From positions 1 through 64,000 of the forward strand of contig CAJEXI010000003.1 of assembly GCA_903994455.1 (NCBI GenBank): 64,000 bases of DNA. Direction: 5' to 3'. A model generated the notes under the pieces. The model worked only from the letters and a program-made list of their open reading frames with translations. It was not told the DNA's origin and searched no databases. A program made the translations under genes and the position numbers. This document shows positions 1 through 8,922 of the stretch, piece after piece (the stretch's first letter is position 1; every line of letters begins with the position of its first letter). The stretch comes from an uncultured Chlorobiaceae bacterium. GTDB lineage: Bacteria > Bacteroidota > Chlorobiia > Chlorobiales > Chlorobiaceae.

Positions 1-2
1 AT

Positions 3-2528
3 ACCGTACATGGTTCAATAGCCTTTGCCGATGTTGATTTGACCGATACACACGTCATCACCGTAACAGGAACAAACGTTGTGCGATCAAGCGGCACCCT
101 GACAGAGAGCCAGCAGAATGCACTGTTCGCGGCCTTTTATCTTGATGCCATGGAAGAGAGCACGAATGCAGGAAGCGGAACACAAGCGTGGCATTTCAGC
201 GCTGCAGACTCGACCTTCGATTTTCTGGCCAAGGATGAAACGCTTGCGGCAACCTACAGCGTCACTATTAATGATCAGCATACCGGTGGTATCGTCACAA
301 AGGATGTGGTGATTACCGTGACAGGGACGAATGATGCGGCACTTATCAGCGGTACAAGCACCGCAAGCCTGACGGAGACGGATGCCCCGCTGACGGCGAC
401 TGGCACGCTCACAGCAACGGACATTGACGGCGACAATAATACGTTTATGGAACAGACTAATGTTGCAGGAACGAATGGGTATGGCAAGTTCAGCATTGAC
501 CGTAACGGAGTATGGAACTACACGACCGACAGTGCACACAATGAGTTTGTAGCCGGAACAACCTATATCGACAGTGTAACAGTTGCAACAGCCGATGGCA
601 CACCACAGGTTGTTACGGTGTCGATAGTTGGCACGAAGGATGCGGGAGAGATCAGTGCATTTACCGGCGCGGTCACTGAAACGACGGGTACACCCGCAGC
701 ACATTCCACCCTGACGAGTACCGGGACGATGGAGTTCAGTGATGTTGCCACTCCTTATACGCCGGGCCTTGTGACAGCCTCAAACAACGTCCTGGGTACA
801 CTGACAATAACAAAAACTGCGGATACGACAGGAACGGGCGCTGGTGGCGTGCTCACCTGGAACTACAGTGTTGATGCTGCCACCGTCGAATATCTGGCGG
901 GAGGCGAGACGAAGGATGAGCGCTTTACGGTTACCCTGAGCGATGATCAGGGCGGAACAACAGAGTGTATGGTGACCATCACCATAACAGGTGTCGACGA
1001 TCACGCCGTGCTTTCATCGGCCATCTCTGCTTTGTCAGAAAGCAGTACAGAGCGTTCGACAGGTGGAAAATTGACTATCCTTGACGTTGACACGCCGTCG
1101 CCGGCTTTTGTGGCCCAGGAGGGAACTCATGGCACTTATGGCACCTTTGAGCTTGGCGCTGATGGTGTCTGGAGTTATACGTTTGATCCTGGGATTGTGT
1201 TCACCTCTGGAGCAACCTTTCATGATCACTTCGATGTGCACAGTTCTGACGGAACACCAACCACCGTAGATGTTTACAAAACCAGTGGCGCAATTTCGCT
1301 GGGTAATGAGGGGGGAGTCTCTCTTCTTGATCTCACCGTTCCTGCTGGTATCACGTTTTCAGAGGAGCACTCTGCTGAAAGCGCCCCTTCGACCCTGCAC
1401 GATCAGCTTGCAGAGGCCTCAGGGTCGAAGATCAGTGATGAAGTGTTCGCAGGCCTTGACGCTTACGTGCTTACGCTTCAGGCTCAGGATCAGGTAACGG
1501 TGCGTAACATCACCTTCAACAGCGGGACGACAGTCTCTTCCGATCCCATTATTATCACTGGAGCATCATCTACCGGCGAGGGCACTGCAGTAAATCCGTA
1601 TCATCAGGAGGCGCTGGTTGTTGATGTGACCAACTTGCCGTCAGGATCTGTTATTACGTTTGACAACGTTGAGTTTGCCATTGTTATCGGTGCTGTGCGG
1701 CTTACGGGTGGTGAAGGAAAAAACTTTGTCATTGGTGACACTGCAAACCAGTGGATTGTGCTTGGAGCCGAAGACGACACGCTTTATGGCGGTGGCGGCG
1801 ATGATATTATTGGTTCACGCGGAGGCAACGATGTCATTTTTGGTGATGCAGGCAATGATACGTTGTTTGGAGGTCTCGAAAACGACACGCTATGCGGTGG
1901 CAGTGGCGACGACATGCTGGATGGTGGCGATGGCACGGATACAGCAGTGTTCAGCGGCAATTATGCTGATTACATTATAAATTATGATGAAACGACGCAC
2001 ACCTGCACGATTATGGACAAAACACAACATCGAGATGGAAAAGATTCTGTCAGCAATGTTGAAAACTTCCAGTTTGCCGACGGGCTGCATTCTGACTTAA
2101 TAAAACCGGCGATAGAGACTTTCAGCCCGGGCAACGGGGCCACAGGTGTTGCTGTTGGGAGTGATATTGTGCTGACGTTCAGTGAGGCAATCCATCAAGG
2201 GTCGGGCACAATAGCGCTGCACAGCGGTTCGCCGACAGGAGCGGTTGTTGCCAGCTCTGATGATGCAACAAGCGCTACGATTACCGTTTCGGATCAAACC
2301 GTCACAATCAACCCGACCCGTGATTTGGCCTATGGCACACACTACTACGTCACTCTGGCTGATGGTTCAATTCATGATCTGGCAGAGAACAACTTCGCAG
2401 GAACAACGGGATATGATTTTACCACAGGCGCAGATCCCTACGCAGGCGGCAGCCATGGAGGCAATGGAGCTGGAGTCGCGTTATTGGGAGCAGGTGCCCT
2501 TGGTGTTCTTGCCTGGATCATTTTCTGA
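3..2528 (+). CDS. VCBS/RTX repeat surface protein, 3' end of gene
   Basis: The reading frame is open to the left edge, so the start lies outside the window; about 840 residues are visible. It shows VCBS-type repeats joined by linkers such as ITVTGTNDAA and ITITGVDDHA. A short RTX-like calcium-binding block follows at about nt 1707-1940 (GGGGDDIIGSRGGNDVIFGD and similar nonapeptides), then a bacterial Ig-like (SbsA/Big_5 type) domain at about 2100-2425. The protein ends in a glycine-rich hydrophobic stretch (GVALLGAGALGVLAWIIF). Known members are large calcium-binding adhesins or exoproteins exported by type I secretion. Four secretion genes follow on the same strand, so this is the likely cargo. 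The hydrophobic C-terminus is odd for a freely released type I substrate and could anchor it. Confidence 0.85.
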   Translation, partial: TVHGSIAFADVDLTDTHVITVTGTNVVRSSGTLTESQQNALFAAFYLDAMEESTNAGSGTQAWHFSAADSTFDFLAKDETLAATYSVTINDQHTGGIVTKDVVITVTGTNDAALISGTSTASLTETDAPLTATGTLTATDIDGDNNTFMEQTNVAGTNGYGKFSIDRNGVWNYTTDSAHNEFVAGTTYIDSVTVATADGTPQVVTVSIVGTKDAGEISAFTGAVTETTGTPAAHSTLTSTGTMEFSDVATPYTPGLVTASNNVLGTLTITKTADTTGTGAGGVLTWNYSVDAATVEYLAGGETKDERFTVTLSDDQGGTTECMVTITITGVDDHAVLSSAISALSESSTERSTGGKLTILDVDTPSPAFVAQEGTHGTYGTFELGADGVWSYTFDPGIVFTSGATFHDHFDVHSSDGTPTTVDVYKTSGAISLGNEGGVSLLDLTVPAGITFSEEHSAESAPSTLHDQLAEASGSKISDEVFAGLDAYVLTLQAQDQVTVRNITFNSGTTVSSDPIIITGASSTGEGTAVNPYHQEALVVDVTNLPSGSVITFDNVEFAIVIGAVRLTGGEGKNFVIGDTANQWIVLGAEDDTLYGGGGDDIIGSRGGNDVIFGDAGNDTLFGGLENDTLCGGSGDDMLDGGDGTDTAVFSGNYADYIINYDETTHTCTIMDKTQHRDGKDSVSNVENFQFADGLHSDLIKPAIETFSPGNGATGVAVGSDIVLTFSEAIHQGSGTIALHSGSPTGAVVASSDDATSATITVSDQTVTINPTRDLAYGTHYYVTLADGSIHDLAENNFAGTTGYDFTTGADPYAGGSHGGNGAGVALLGAGALGVLAWIIF

Positions 2529-2635
2529 TGGGTGATGTTAGGATAATGTTTTCTAATTGTTAACTTGAGTTCAATGTTTTTTATGGTAGTCTCAATAGAA
2601 TAAAATGATGTTCTGCAATTCAAGATTTTCTGCTT

Positions 2636-4354
2636 GTGAAAGGCGCTAAAGTAAAATCGCCATTGCGCGAGGCACTTGTGTCGCTTTTACCCTTTCTCTG
2701 GCATACGTTTTATTTCAGCATTGTTGTCAACGTTCTGGTGCTTGCGCCGAGTGCTTACATGATGGAGGTGTACGATCGGGTCGTCAACAGCCGCAGTCAT
2801 TCGACGCTGTTGATGCTTACTCTTCTTGTCGTTGGCATCTATGTGCTGCTTGAGGCGCTGGAGTGGGTGCGCCGGCAGGTGATGCATGATGCGGGAATGC
2901 AGCTCGACCGGTCGTTGCGTGCGCATGTCTTCAGCGCGATTTTTACCGCACGGGTTCAGAACATTCCTGCTGCGGGCGCTCAGGCGTTGCGTGATCTCAA
3001 GGTTATTCGTGAGTTTCTTCCTTCCCAGGCGCTGCTTGCTGTTGTCGATACTCCTCTTGCCCTGCTGGTGCTGATACTGCTTTTTCTGATGGATGCCGCT
3101 CTTGGCTGGTTTGCTGTTGCTGGTGCTCTGGTGCAGTTCGGGATTGGGGTTATCAATGAACGTCGCATCCGTGAGCCTCTTCTGGCCGCAAACCGGAGTG
3201 CTGCGGGGGCACAGACTTATGCTGACGGGGTGATACGCAATGCGCAGGTTATTGAGTCGATGGGGATGCTTGATCATATTCACAAACGCTGGATGGGTCG
3301 CCAGCATGAGTTTCTTGTCCAGCAAGCTGAAGCCTCTGATCATGCGGGAACCAATTCCGCTCTTTCCAAGCTGGTGCAGAGCCTGTTAAGCTCTCTTTTG
3401 CTTGGCATGGGTTGCTGGCTGACGCTGAAGGGAGAGATATATGGTTCAGGGATGATTGTCGCCTCAATTCTTGGAGGAAAAGTACTTGCTCCACTTGTTC
3501 AGATTATCGGCAACTGGCGGCAGGTTGAGAGTGCGATGGAATCGTACAATCGTCTTGAGAGTATGTTGAGGGAGCTTCCGATTCCGGTGAAGGGTATGGC
3601 ACTGCCTGCACCTGCGGGCATGCTTTCGGTTGAAGGGGTTATTGCCGGTGCTCCAAGAAGTCCGGTGCAAATTATTAAGGGTATCAGTTTCAGGCTTGCT
3701 GCTGGCGGTTCGCTGGCGATTGTTGGCCCGTCGGCTTCTGGGAAAACGACTCTTGCACGATTGCTTATGGGAATATGGCCCGCAATGCAGGGCAAGGTAA
3801 GGCTTGACGGTAATGATGTCTACCAGTGGGACAAGGAGGAGCTTGGGAAATATATCGGCTATTTGCCACAGAACGTGGAGCTTTTTGAGGGTACCATTGC
3901 CGAAAATGTGGCCCGTTTCGGGGAGCCGGACCTTGAAAAAGTGAAAGAAGCCTGCCGGATGGTGGGTCTTGATAGTTTTCTTGAGCAGCTTCCCAAGGGA
4001 TATGAGTCCCAGATTGGTGATGATGGCTCCTTTCTTTCAGGTGGAGAGCGGCAGCGGGTGGCTCTTGCCCGCGCAGTCTACGATATGCCGAAGTTTGTGG
4101 TGCTTGATGAACCCAACGCCAGTCTTGATGAAGCTGGTGATGAGGCGCTGCTCAATACCATCAGGATGTTGAGAACAAAGGGTTCAACCGTGATAGTCAT
4201 CACGCATCGGCTGAATATTCTTGGTGCAATAGAGCACATGCTTGTTCTGGTTGATGGTCAGGTTCAGCGCTTCGGTACCTGTCAGGAGGTCATGGAGGCT
4301 CTTCAGTCGCCGCCCGCAGGCCAGCAGTCTCCAAACCCCAAGTCTCAAGCCTAA
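2636..4354 (+). CDS. Type I secretion ABC exporter (PrtD/LapB-like), copy 1
   Basis: A 572-residue fused permease-ATPase predicted to energise export of the upstream RTX/VCBS protein across the inner membrane. The N-terminal ~310 residues are the membrane domain, starting after a GTG start. The C-terminal nucleotide-binding domain has Walker A GPSASGKTT (364-372), signature LSGGERQ (467-473), Walker B FVVLDEPN with Asp491/Glu492, and the switch histidine in VITHRL. All ATPase residues are intact. It has no N-terminal peptidase domain, as in PrtD-type exporters. No strong ribosome site precedes the GTG. It is followed after 24 bp by a second paralogous exporter, which suggests a heterodimer. 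Confidence 0.9.
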   Translation: MKGAKVKSPLREALVSLLPFLWHTFYFSIVVNVLVLAPSAYMMEVYDRVVNSRSHSTLLMLTLLVVGIYVLLEALEWVRRQVMHDAGMQLDRSLRAHVFSAIFTARVQNIPAAGAQALRDLKVIREFLPSQALLAVVDTPLALLVLILLFLMDAALGWFAVAGALVQFGIGVINERRIREPLLAANRSAAGAQTYADGVIRNAQVIESMGMLDHIHKRWMGRQHEFLVQQAEASDHAGTNSALSKLVQSLLSSLLLGMGCWLTLKGEIYGSGMIVASILGGKVLAPLVQIIGNWRQVESAMESYNRLESMLRELPIPVKGMALPAPAGMLSVEGVIAGAPRSPVQIIKGISFRLAAGGSLAIVGPSASGKTTLARLLMGIWPAMQGKVRLDGNDVYQWDKEELGKYIGYLPQNVELFEGTIAENVARFGEPDLEKVKEACRMVGLDSFLEQLPKGYESQIGDDGSFLSGGERQRVALARAVYDMPKFVVLDEPNASLDEAGDEALLNTIRMLRTKGSTVIVITHRLNILGAIEHMLVLVDGQVQRFGTCQEVMEALQSPPAGQQSPNPKSQA

Positions 4355-4378
4355 CAAGTATCAGCAAACAGATTTTTC

Positions 4379-6076
4379 ATGAAACCTGATTTTTTTGATC
4401 GCAGTGTCCTTTCCCGACAACTCTGGCTTTTTCGAAGGGAATTTCTGTGGGTTGGTATCTTCAGCATGATTGCCAATGTGCTGATGTTGACACCGACGAT
4501 CTACATGCTGCAGCTCTATGGCCGTGTCATGAAGAGCGGCAGCGAGTTGACCCTTCTCATGGTAACCCTGTTTTTGATCCTGTTCTATGCCGCGATGGCG
4601 TTTGCTGAGTGGCTCCGGTCGCGCATACTGGTCAGAGCAGGTGTAAGGCTTGATGAAGCGCTGAATTCCCTGGTTTTCAAGGCAAGTTTTGAAGCCTATC
4701 TGAACCGTGCACGGCAAAATGTGCTTGAGGCATTTTCGGATTTGACCAATATCCGCCAGTTTCTGACGGCGAACGGCATGATTGCGTTTTTTGACACACC
4801 ATGGACACCGGTCTATATTGCGGTGATTTTTTTGCTCAGCCCCTTTCTCGGCTGGCTTTCCATTTTGTTTGCGGTTCTTCAGCTTTTGGTGACCTGGCAG
4901 ACCCATCGGCTGTCGGTCAGGGAGATAGAGAGTGCATCTGATTTTGGCAATAGCAGTTATCGTTATGTGCAGAGCAAGCTTCGTAATATTGAACCGGTGC
5001 ATGCAATGGGGATGGCCGGAAACCTTCGTCGGCAGTGGTTTTTGCTGCACGAAGCTTCGCTGGCCAAGGCAGACTCTTCACTTGAAAGGCAGCATCGGCA
5101 GCAGGCCTTTGCAAAGTTTGTGCGTTACAGTATGCAGTCGTTGACACTGGGCGCTGGTGCCCTCATGGTTATAGAGGGGAAGATGTCTGCTGGCTCCATG
5201 ATTGCGGCAAATGTTCTGATGTCGAAGGCACTTCAGCCTCTTGATCTTGTCGTGGCTACCTGGAAGCCCTTTGTTCAGGCCCGTATGGCATTTAAGCGAC
5301 TTGAGAAGCTGCTTGAGGAGTTTCCAGAGCGGGAGGCTGGAGCCAAACATCAGGATCCATTTGGCGAGATACAGCTTGAGGGACTTACTGCCACTGCAGA
5401 AGGTCGCGAGACTCCAATTCTTGATAATCTTACAACCATGTTTCCAGCAGGCAAGGTAACCGTTGTGCTTGGACCATCCGGGTCGGGCAAATCAACGCTT
5501 GCCCGCTGTATCGTAGGGGTGTGGCCAAAACGGGAAGGTCGGGTACTGATTGATGGCGAGCCAGTTGAAAGCTGGGACAGGGCGGAACTCGGGCCGCACC
5601 TTGGTTATCTTCCACAGGACATAGAGTTGTTTGATGGCACCATCGCCGAAAATATTGCCCGTTTTGCCGAGGTTGATTCGTTGAAGGTGATTGAGGCGGC
5701 AAAGCGAACAGGTATTCATGAGATGATTTTGCGCTTTCCGCGTGGCTACGATACGCAGATTGGTGAAGCTGGCGGAATGCTTTCGGGTGGGCAGCGGCAG
5801 CGGCTTGGGCTTGCCCGTGCCATGTACGGCAATCCGGCGATTCTTGTGCTCGATGAGCCGAACGCCAACCTTGATGATGCTGGCGAGCGTTCGTTGCTTG
5901 AGGCCGTCAAAGATTTGCGGGGTGCCGGTAAAACGGTCATTCTTGTGACGCATCGCCCCAGTGTTCTTACTGTGGCCGATCTTTTGGTTGTGATGCAGGG
6001 TGGACGGATGATGCATTGCGGGCCGCGTGATGAGGTGTTGGCGGTTCTGCGTGCTGCGGGTGCCCGTCCTGCCTGA
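4379..6076 (+). CDS. Type I secretion ABC exporter (PrtD/LapB-like), copy 2
   Basis: A 565-residue paralogue of the preceding gene with the same layout: membrane domain, then ATPase domain. Walker A is GPSGSGKST (365-373), the signature LSGGQRQRLGLARA, Walker B ILVLDEPNANLDD and the switch region VTHRP. The catalytic Glu after Walker B is present here too, so unlike many heterodimeric exporters neither site looks degenerate. Type I systems usually need a single homodimeric ABC gene. Two tandem intact copies followed by adaptor and outer-membrane genes therefore suggest either a two-active-site heterodimer or two substrate-specific exporters sharing one adaptor. Confidence 0.9.
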   Translation: MKPDFFDRSVLSRQLWLFRREFLWVGIFSMIANVLMLTPTIYMLQLYGRVMKSGSELTLLMVTLFLILFYAAMAFAEWLRSRILVRAGVRLDEALNSLVFKASFEAYLNRARQNVLEAFSDLTNIRQFLTANGMIAFFDTPWTPVYIAVIFLLSPFLGWLSILFAVLQLLVTWQTHRLSVREIESASDFGNSSYRYVQSKLRNIEPVHAMGMAGNLRRQWFLLHEASLAKADSSLERQHRQQAFAKFVRYSMQSLTLGAGALMVIEGKMSAGSMIAANVLMSKALQPLDLVVATWKPFVQARMAFKRLEKLLEEFPEREAGAKHQDPFGEIQLEGLTATAEGRETPILDNLTTMFPAGKVTVVLGPSGSGKSTLARCIVGVWPKREGRVLIDGEPVESWDRAELGPHLGYLPQDIELFDGTIAENIARFAEVDSLKVIEAAKRTGIHEMILRFPRGYDTQIGEAGGMLSGGQRQRLGLARAMYGNPAILVLDEPNANLDDAGERSLLEAVKDLRGAGKTVILVTHRPSVLTVADLLVVMQGGRMMHCGPRDEVLAVLRAAGARPA

Positions 6077-6126
6077 GTGTCTGGTAATCAGGGTTCTTTT
6101 TTTTGACAATTGTTTAAAATAGAGTA

Positions 6127-7308
6127 ATGAGTATTCGTGATGTCATGGCAAAGATGATGCCGGTACCCGCCAAAAAGGGAGGGGAAGAGAAGGACGAAGC
6201 GTACCGTGATACCCGGAGTCCTGTCCGGCTTGGTATCTGGATATTACTTGTCGGATTTGGGGGATTTCTGATCTGGGCAGGTTTTGCGCCGCTTGATGAA
6301 GGGGTTCCCTGCCAGGGTCTGGTAAGTATAGCGACCAAACGCAAGGTTGTGGAAAACCTTCATGGTGGACGGATTGAAATGGTTCATGTCAGGGAGGGGC
6401 AGATAGTCCGTGTCGGGGATGTGCTTATTACGCTCGACAGTCAGACGGCCAAGGCCCGCTATGACGAGATTCATCAGCACTATATTGGGATGCGGGCCAC
6501 AGCAGACCGTTTGCGGGCGGAGATGAGCGGTGCCACTTCAATCTCCTTTCACCAGGATCTGTTGCGTGATCCCGAACGCAAAATGGCGGAACAGAATATG
6601 CAGAATCAGAAGCAACTTTTTTTGTCGCGTCGGACGATGCTGAAAATTCTGACAGAGCAGTTGGCGGGCATCTCTTCGCTGGTAAAGGAGGGATACGCCC
6701 CTTTGAGTCAGCAGCGTGAACTTGAACTCAAGATTGCAGAGTTCAAGAGCGGTACGGCATCCCAACTGGCGCAGGTACAGCTCGAAGTGGAGGCTGATGC
6801 TGAGAAGAGCAGGGCGCTTGCCGCAGAGCTTGCCGATACCGAGGTTCGCTCACCGGCCTCAGGGCAGGTGGTGGGTTTGCAGGTGCAGACGGTGGGAGCG
6901 GTGGTTCAGCCCGGCCAGAAGATGATGGATATTGTGCCACTTCATGAAGGTCTTCTCATTGATGCCAAGGTAGCTCCCCATCTGATCGACAGCATCAAGA
7001 AGGGGTTGCCGGTTGATGTGAGCTTTGCTTCATTTGTCCACTCTCCCCAGCTTGTTGTGCAGGGGGTGGTAGAGTCGCTCTCAAAAGACATTGTGACCGA
7101 TCCCCAGGTGAACCCGGCACAACCAGGTGCCTCATATTATCTTGCGCGAGTTTCAGTAACTTCGGAAGGGATGAAGTCACTGGGAAAGCGTGAAATGCAG
7201 CCTGGAATGCCGGTGACGGTTGTCGTCAAAACAGGTGAACGTTCATTGTTGACCTATCTTGTTGATCCTCTGATCAAAAGGATTACGGTTTCAATGAAAG
7301 AGGAGTAG
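6127..7308 (+). CDS. HlyD-family membrane fusion protein (type I secretion)
   Basis: A 393-residue periplasmic adaptor that would connect the ABC exporters to the TolC-like channel. There is a cytoplasmic N-terminus of about 35 residues, one transmembrane helix (LGIWILLVGFGGFLIWAGFA), a biotinyl-lipoyl-like half (VENLHGGRIEMVHVREGQ), a coiled-coil hairpin in the middle and a second lipoyl half (VRSPASGQVVGLQVQTVGAV). The GGRIE...V.EGQ.V..GD.L pattern is typical of the AprE/HlyD/LapC group. The next gene begins 4 bp after its stop. Confidence 0.92.
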   Translation: MSIRDVMAKMMPVPAKKGGEEKDEAYRDTRSPVRLGIWILLVGFGGFLIWAGFAPLDEGVPCQGLVSIATKRKVVENLHGGRIEMVHVREGQIVRVGDVLITLDSQTAKARYDEIHQHYIGMRATADRLRAEMSGATSISFHQDLLRDPERKMAEQNMQNQKQLFLSRRTMLKILTEQLAGISSLVKEGYAPLSQQRELELKIAEFKSGTASQLAQVQLEVEADAEKSRALAAELADTEVRSPASGQVVGLQVQTVGAVVQPGQKMMDIVPLHEGLLIDAKVAPHLIDSIKKGLPVDVSFASFVHSPQLVVQGVVESLSKDIVTDPQVNPAQPGASYYLARVSVTSEGMKSLGKREMQPGMPVTVVVKTGERSLLTYLVDPLIKRITVSMKEE

Positions 7309-7312
7309 TGTT

Positions 7313-8680
7313 GTGCAGAGACTAAACATTATGAGTAGGCCGATCATGAAGCTCTTGGTGCATTTGATAGTTTTGGCGGTGATAGCTGTTGCGTTGCCTG
7401 TTCATGCTGCCCAGCTTGATTTAACGACAGCTTATCAGAAGGCGGTAGAGTATGATGCCCGGCTTCGTTCAGCACAAGCTGATAATCTGATCTATAAGGA
7501 GGAGATTGGCAAGGCAAGGTCACAGTTTCGGCCAAATGTGCGCATGAACGCTGCGCGTGGACGCAGTGCGACACAGCACGGTTATTTGGGGAGCTTTTCT
7601 GCGCCTGATTTCTATAACACCATTAATTATGGGGTGTCGGTTCGACAGTCGCTGCTCAATTTTTCCAATATTGCAAGCTACAAACAGGCCAAGGTCGTGT
7701 CAGCAAAAAGCGATGTTGAGTTGGGGAAAGAAGAGTCAAGCCTGATGGTCAGAGTAACAGAAGCCTATTGTAATGCTTTATTTGCCGAGGATAATCTTGC
7801 GTTCAGCAAGGCGCTGATAACGGCAACGCTGGAGCAGCTTAAGCAGGCCAAACAACGATTTGGCAAGGGGTTCGGCACGATCACCGAAGTGGAGGAGGCT
7901 CAGGCAGGTTACGATAATGCCAAGGCTGAGGGTGTGGACATTATGAACAGTGTAGAGTTCAGTCGCCAGGAGCTGGAAAATATGACCGGAGTCTATCCTG
8001 ATCAGCTTTGCAGAGTGGTCTCGGAGAAACTGCTGTTGATGCGACCACAGCCTAACAATGTCGAATCGTGGATTGAACTTGCTCATTCTGCTAATCCGGA
8101 AGTGGTTGGCGCACGTCAGGAAATTGTTATTGCAAAAAGAGAGATCGAAAAACAGCAGGCTGCCCGATATCCAACGATTGATCTGGTTGGAGGGAGAAAC
8201 TATTCCGAGAGTGAAAACAACTATTCAATCGGTTCAATCTACGATACGTATTCGATCAGCCTGCAGATGAGTATGCCTGTTTATACCGGCGGCTATATCA
8301 GCGCATCGGTCCGTCAGGCCCATGCAAAGTGGCTGAAAGCTGGTGAGCAGCTCAACTGGCAAGAACGCGGGGTCGAATCGGATATAAGAAAGTATTATAA
8401 TGGCACTATCAGCAGCATTGAGCAGGTCAGGGCTTTTGAACAGGCTGTTCACTCTCATGAAATTGCCTTGAATGGCACTCAAAAAGGGTACGAGGCAGGG
8501 TTGCGCAGTAATGTCGATGTGCTTGATGCCCAGCAGAAGCTTTATGGAAGCCGCAGAAATCTCGCAAAAGCGCGCTATCAGTACATTCTCAATCAGCTCA
8601 TGCTCAAGCAAACTGCGGGAATCCTTTCAGCAACCGACATCGATGAAGTGAATGGCTGCCTTGTTGGCATAAAACCATAA
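7313..8680 (+). CDS. TolC-family outer-membrane efflux protein
   Basis: A 455-residue outer-membrane factor, last gene of the secretion cluster. The GTG start is supported by a GAGGAG ribosome site inside the end of the adaptor gene; an ATG 18 nt further in lacks one. A signal peptide (about MKLLVHLIVLAVIAVALPVHAA) is followed by two repeated outer-membrane efflux (OEP) halves rich in alpha-helix, for example LDLTTAYQKAVEYDARLRSA and the repeat EIALNGTQKGYEAGLRSNVD. Together with the adaptor and ABC proteins it makes a complete type I export path. Confidence 0.92.
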   Translation: MQRLNIMSRPIMKLLVHLIVLAVIAVALPVHAAQLDLTTAYQKAVEYDARLRSAQADNLIYKEEIGKARSQFRPNVRMNAARGRSATQHGYLGSFSAPDFYNTINYGVSVRQSLLNFSNIASYKQAKVVSAKSDVELGKEESSLMVRVTEAYCNALFAEDNLAFSKALITATLEQLKQAKQRFGKGFGTITEVEEAQAGYDNAKAEGVDIMNSVEFSRQELENMTGVYPDQLCRVVSEKLLLMRPQPNNVESWIELAHSANPEVVGARQEIVIAKREIEKQQAARYPTIDLVGGRNYSESENNYSIGSIYDTYSISLQMSMPVYTGGYISASVRQAHAKWLKAGEQLNWQERGVESDIRKYYNGTISSIEQVRAFEQAVHSHEIALNGTQKGYEAGLRSNVDVLDAQQKLYGSRRNLAKARYQYILNQLMLKQTAGILSATDIDEVNGCLVGIKP

Positions 8681-8922
8681 ACCCGGTTTCAAACACCATC
8701 GTTACTGATGCTGCCTCTTGTCGTCATCATGGTTGTTTCTTGTTTTTCTTTTTTCTGTACAAGGTGTTTCCAGCTTCTTTTCATTATGTTATAGAGTGCA
8801 GGTGGTGGTTATTTTTGTCAGGAAAAGTACCCTGCAATTATGGAAATTCAAGCCGCAGGATTTTTTTCTGCGTGTTACTGTGTAGTGAGTTTTAAGCGTC
8901 TTAATATAAATGAGTTACTGTA

